From contig JAISMZ010000167.1 in assembly GCA_031276475.1 (NCBI GenBank), positions 1 through 7,474 on the forward strand: DNA of 7,474 nt, given 5' to 3'. This document shows positions 5,856 through 7,474 of the stretch, piece by piece. Source of the DNA: Coriobacteriales bacterium. GTDB taxonomy: Bacteria; Actinomycetota; Coriobacteriia; Coriobacteriales; UBA8131. Position 1 is the stretch's first letter. Each line of letters opens with the position of its first letter. Below the pieces are notes generated by a model, which did not search any database, was not told where the DNA came from, and saw only the letters and a program-made list of their open reading frames with translations. Made by a program: the position numbers and the translations under genes.

Positions 5856-7367
5856 GTGGCATCTGCGCTAAAATGGGGCGGTAAACAACCAGGGAAGGCG
5901 GACAGAGGCTTGAGTCTGAGGATAACCCGGGGCGCGGCGAGCGACAGCTTTCGCCCCGAGCACTATGATGCCATCGTTGTTGGCGCGGGCTTTGCCGGCG
6001 GCGTCATCGCCCGCGAGCTGGCCGAGCGCGGCGGGCAGCGGGTGGCGCTGATCGAGCAGCGCGACCACATCGGCGGCAACGCCTACGACGAATACGACGA
6101 GACGGGCGTGCTCGTGCACCGCTATGGGCCGCACATCTTTCACAGCAACGACCAGCGCGTCTTTAACTATCTGAGCCGCTTTACCGAGTGGTACGACTAC
6201 CAGCACGAGGTGCTGGCCAACATCCACGGCAGCTACACGCCGGTGCCCTTCAACCTCAGTTCGATTGAGCTGCACTTTGCGCCGGAGCGCGCCGCGCAGA
6301 TAATCGAGCGGCTGCTGGCCACCTTTGGCGCCGACACCAAGGTGCCGATCATCGAGCTGCGCGCCTCAGATGACCCGCTGCTCGCCGAGCTGGCGGACTT
6401 CGTTTACGAGAACGTCTTCTTGCACTACACCGAAAAGCAATGGGGCCTGACACCCGAACAGATAGACCCCTCGGTCACGGCGCGGGTCCCCGTGCTCGTC
6501 GGCCGCGACCGGCGCTACTTTCAGGACAGCTACCAGGGCATGCCCCTGGCCGGCTACACCGCGCTGTTCGAGCGGTTGTTTGACCACCCCAATATCAGCT
6601 GCTTCCTTGGCTGCGATGCGCGCACGCTTTTAGCTGTAGAGGGTAGCACTAAAGACCGGTCTGCCGCCGAAAGCGGACAGGGAGACACAAAGGGCGACGA
6701 CACAACGGGGACGTACTCTTTTGTGTTCAGCCACAGTGTCGCCAACGGCAACAACACCAGCAAGAACACAAAAGAGAATAACACAAAAGAGAAGAACACA
6801 AAAGAGTACGTCCCCTTTGTGTCGTCGCCCTTTGTGTCCACGGGCAGCGCCACCGCTGTGGGCGAGGCCGCCGCCGCGAGCGAGACGGATGACGGCACGC
6901 CCTTCTCTACAATACGGGCTGCGGGGCAGATCTTTAACGGGACTGTCATCTACACCGGGCCGCTGGATTTCCTGGCCGGCCTGCGCTTTGGCCCGCTGCC
7001 CTACCGCTCGCTGGAGTTTGTCTATCGCTCGGAGCAGCGCGAGCACGTCCTGCCCTGCGGTACCGTGAACTACACTGTCAGCGAGGACTTTACGCGCATC
7101 ACCGAGTTCAGCTGGCTGACCGGCCAGCGGCTCGATCACACGCCGCTGATGGAGGAGTACCCGCGGGCCTTTACCGACGCGGACACGCAGATTCCCTATT
7201 ATCCGATTCCGGGAGATGAGAACCAGGGGCGCTATGAGCGCTATCGTGCGCTGTTTGCCGGGCTGCCGGGTTTTTACCCTCTGGGACGTCTGGCCGAATA
7301 CCGCTACTACAACATGGATCAGATTGTCGCCCGAGCGCTGGAGCTGGCCGATGCCATCCTCGGGTAG
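5856..7367 (+). CDS. glf: UDP-galactopyranose mutase carrying an in-frame repeat insertion
   Basis: Flavoenzyme converting UDP-galactopyranose to UDP-galactofuranose, the donor for galactofuranose in surface polysaccharides. Landmarks: VVGAGFAGG (41-49, FAD Rossmann loop), IGGNAY (72-77), GPHIFHSND (91-99), YTEKQWG (191-197), ARVPV (209-213), FQDSYQGMPLAGY (222-234), IYTGPLD (365-371), YRSLEF (383-388) and GRLAEYRYYNMDQ (477-489), so substrate- and flavin-contacting motifs look intact. At 503 residues it is far longer than the usual 370-390. About 36 residues precede YDAIVVG, and residues ~263-350 are an insertion made of a palindromic repeat plus Ala-rich flank, sitting in a variable loop. 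Start GTG 5856 (3 nt after the HIT stop) has a weak ribosome site; TTG 5910 is an alternative. The stop TAG falls in a second repeat copy. Probably functional, but untested. Confidence 0.93.
   Translation: MASALKWGGKQPGKADRGLSLRITRGAASDSFRPEHYDAIVVGAGFAGGVIARELAERGGQRVALIEQRDHIGGNAYDEYDETGVLVHRYGPHIFHSNDQRVFNYLSRFTEWYDYQHEVLANIHGSYTPVPFNLSSIELHFAPERAAQIIERLLATFGADTKVPIIELRASDDPLLAELADFVYENVFLHYTEKQWGLTPEQIDPSVTARVPVLVGRDRRYFQDSYQGMPLAGYTALFERLFDHPNISCFLGCDARTLLAVEGSTKDRSAAESGQGDTKGDDTTGTYSFVFSHSVANGNNTSKNTKENNTKEKNTKEYVPFVSSPFVSTGSATAVGEAAAASETDDGTPFSTIRAAGQIFNGTVIYTGPLDFLAGLRFGPLPYRSLEFVYRSEQREHVLPCGTVNYTVSEDFTRITEFSWLTGQRLDHTPLMEEYPRAFTDADTQIPYYPIPGDENQGRYERYRALFAGLPGFYPLGRLAEYRYYNMDQIVARALELADAILG
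6641..6838 (+). repeat. Palindromic repeat element inside glf (copy 1)
   Basis: A composite repeat embedded in the glf coding sequence. The head starts GGGTAGCACTAA (6641-6652) and runs to ~6679, containing a small CCGC/GCGG hairpin. Then come two inverted arms of 45 bp, 6684-6728 and 6794-6838, which pair at 44 of 45 positions (C at 6705 in the left arm is the mismatch) around a 65-bp loop. Both arms contain CTCTTTTGTGTTC or its complement. The frame stays open throughout, giving a Thr/Lys/Asn/Ser-rich peptide unlike the rest of the enzyme. Base composition (ACACAAAAGAG, TTTTGTGT) also departs from the GC-rich surroundings, which suggests acquisition. No transposase is present, so this would be a non-autonomous element. 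The outer left limit is set by comparison with copy 2; the right limit by the end of the palindrome. Confidence 0.88.
6765..6809 (+). repeat. 15-bp tandem repeat (3 copies) in the loop and right arm of the element
   Basis: Three 15-bp units beginning AACACAAAAGAG (6765-6779, 6780-6794, 6795-6809), the last reaching into the right palindrome arm. Each encodes Asn-Thr-Lys-Glu-X (X = N, K, Y). The shared 12-mer is the complement of the left-arm end, so the arm terminus appears to have been duplicated twice, always keeping frame. Confidence 0.88.
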
Positions 7368-7435
7368 CACTAAGGGCCGGTCTACCGCTGAGGGCGGACA
7401 CGGGGACGACACAGAGGGACGGTTCTTTTGTGTTC
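7362..7435 (+). repeat. Second copy of the palindromic element (head and left arm), starting at the glf stop
   Basis: From GGGTAGCACTAA (7362-7373) this segment repeats the copy 1 head: over the 38 bases from GGTAGC to GCGGACA, 32 are identical and all six differences are transitions. It then carries an arm-like stretch ending CTTTTGTGTTC (7435), shorter than the copy 1 arm and with GACGGTT where copy 1 has GACGTACT. The first TAG is the glf stop codon. ACACAGAG...TTCTTTTGTGT can itself fold weakly, so it may also serve as a 3' stem for the glf message. Confidence 0.8.
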
Positions 7436-7474
7436 CTGGTGATAATATTGCTGACAATGAATGTCCATCACCAG
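7436..7474. repeat. Inverted repeat at the window edge, likely centre of copy 2
   Basis: CTGGTGAT (7436-7443) is the reverse complement of ATCACCAG (7467-7474), with an inner ATTG/CAAT pair between them. It directly follows the GTGTTC end of the copy 2 left arm. The simplest reading is that it is the inner part of a longer palindrome whose right arm lies just beyond the window. I see no gene in this stretch. Confidence 0.55.

Noticed and set aside
6765..6809. CRISPR-like array
   Set aside because: Units are contiguous 15-mers without spacers, only three copies, inside an open glf frame.
6642..6947. Intein or separate domain in Glf
   Set aside because: Too short for an intein, lacks the Cys/Ser start and His-Asn end signals, and is explained by a DNA palindrome rather than a folded domain.
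5856..7367. glf as a pseudogene
   Set aside because: Frame is open throughout and all main motifs on both sides of the insertion remain; length excess alone does not show loss of function.
6630..7457. Long - strand ORF opposite glf
   Set aside because: A shadow frame: no recognisable motifs, and it owes its openness to GC-rich codons and the two-way open palindrome.
7436..7474. tRNA or small RNA at the right edge
   Set aside because: Only an 8-bp inverted repeat is visible, without cloverleaf arms or a T-loop; it fits the palindromic element better.

Overview
The window is GC-rich and gene-dense, and reads like a bacterial chromosome rather than a plasmid or phage. It holds seven complete protein genes plus the 3' end of an eighth, and no RNA genes. 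The gene set (HI0933-like flavoprotein, TerC-type membrane protein, YegS/DAGK-type lipid kinase, RNase D, both exonuclease VII subunits, a Hint-type HIT protein, UDP-galactopyranose mutase) does not fix the taxon. A GC-rich actinobacterial lineage such as Coriobacteriia is my best guess, but it is an inference with low confidence.

Left part (1-2280): the tail of a flavoprotein is followed on the + strand by a TerC-family gene. A lipid-kinase-like gene lies on the - strand and overlaps the terC end tail-to-tail by 59 bp. A short intergenic region with divergent starts (2281-2356) separates the kinase from the + strand genes that follow.

Middle part (2357-5852): RNase D, xseA, xseB and a HIT gene all run on the + strand. 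RNase D/xseA and xseB/HIT share stop and start bases (TGATG, ATGA), so this looks like one nucleic-acid-processing operon. Only xseA and xseB are separated, by 93 bp containing a possible 27-codon upstream ORF. XseA has an Ala-rich N-terminal extension built partly from an exact 15-bp tandem repeat, and XseB has a Gly/Ser-rich tail.

Right part (5856-7474): glf (UDP-galactopyranose mutase) starts 3 nt after the HIT gene. Its reading frame is interrupted, without being broken, by a large palindromic repeat. Two 45-bp arms differing at one position (6684-6728 and 6794-6838) surround a 65-bp loop, preceded by a head sequence. The element and its flank add about 90 residues in a loop of an otherwise well-conserved enzyme. 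A second, diverged copy of the head plus left arm begins exactly at the glf stop codon (7362-7435) and is followed by another inverted repeat reaching the window edge. This dispersed palindromic element, tolerated as coding sequence inside an enzyme much like Rickettsia palindromic elements, is the most interesting object in the window.
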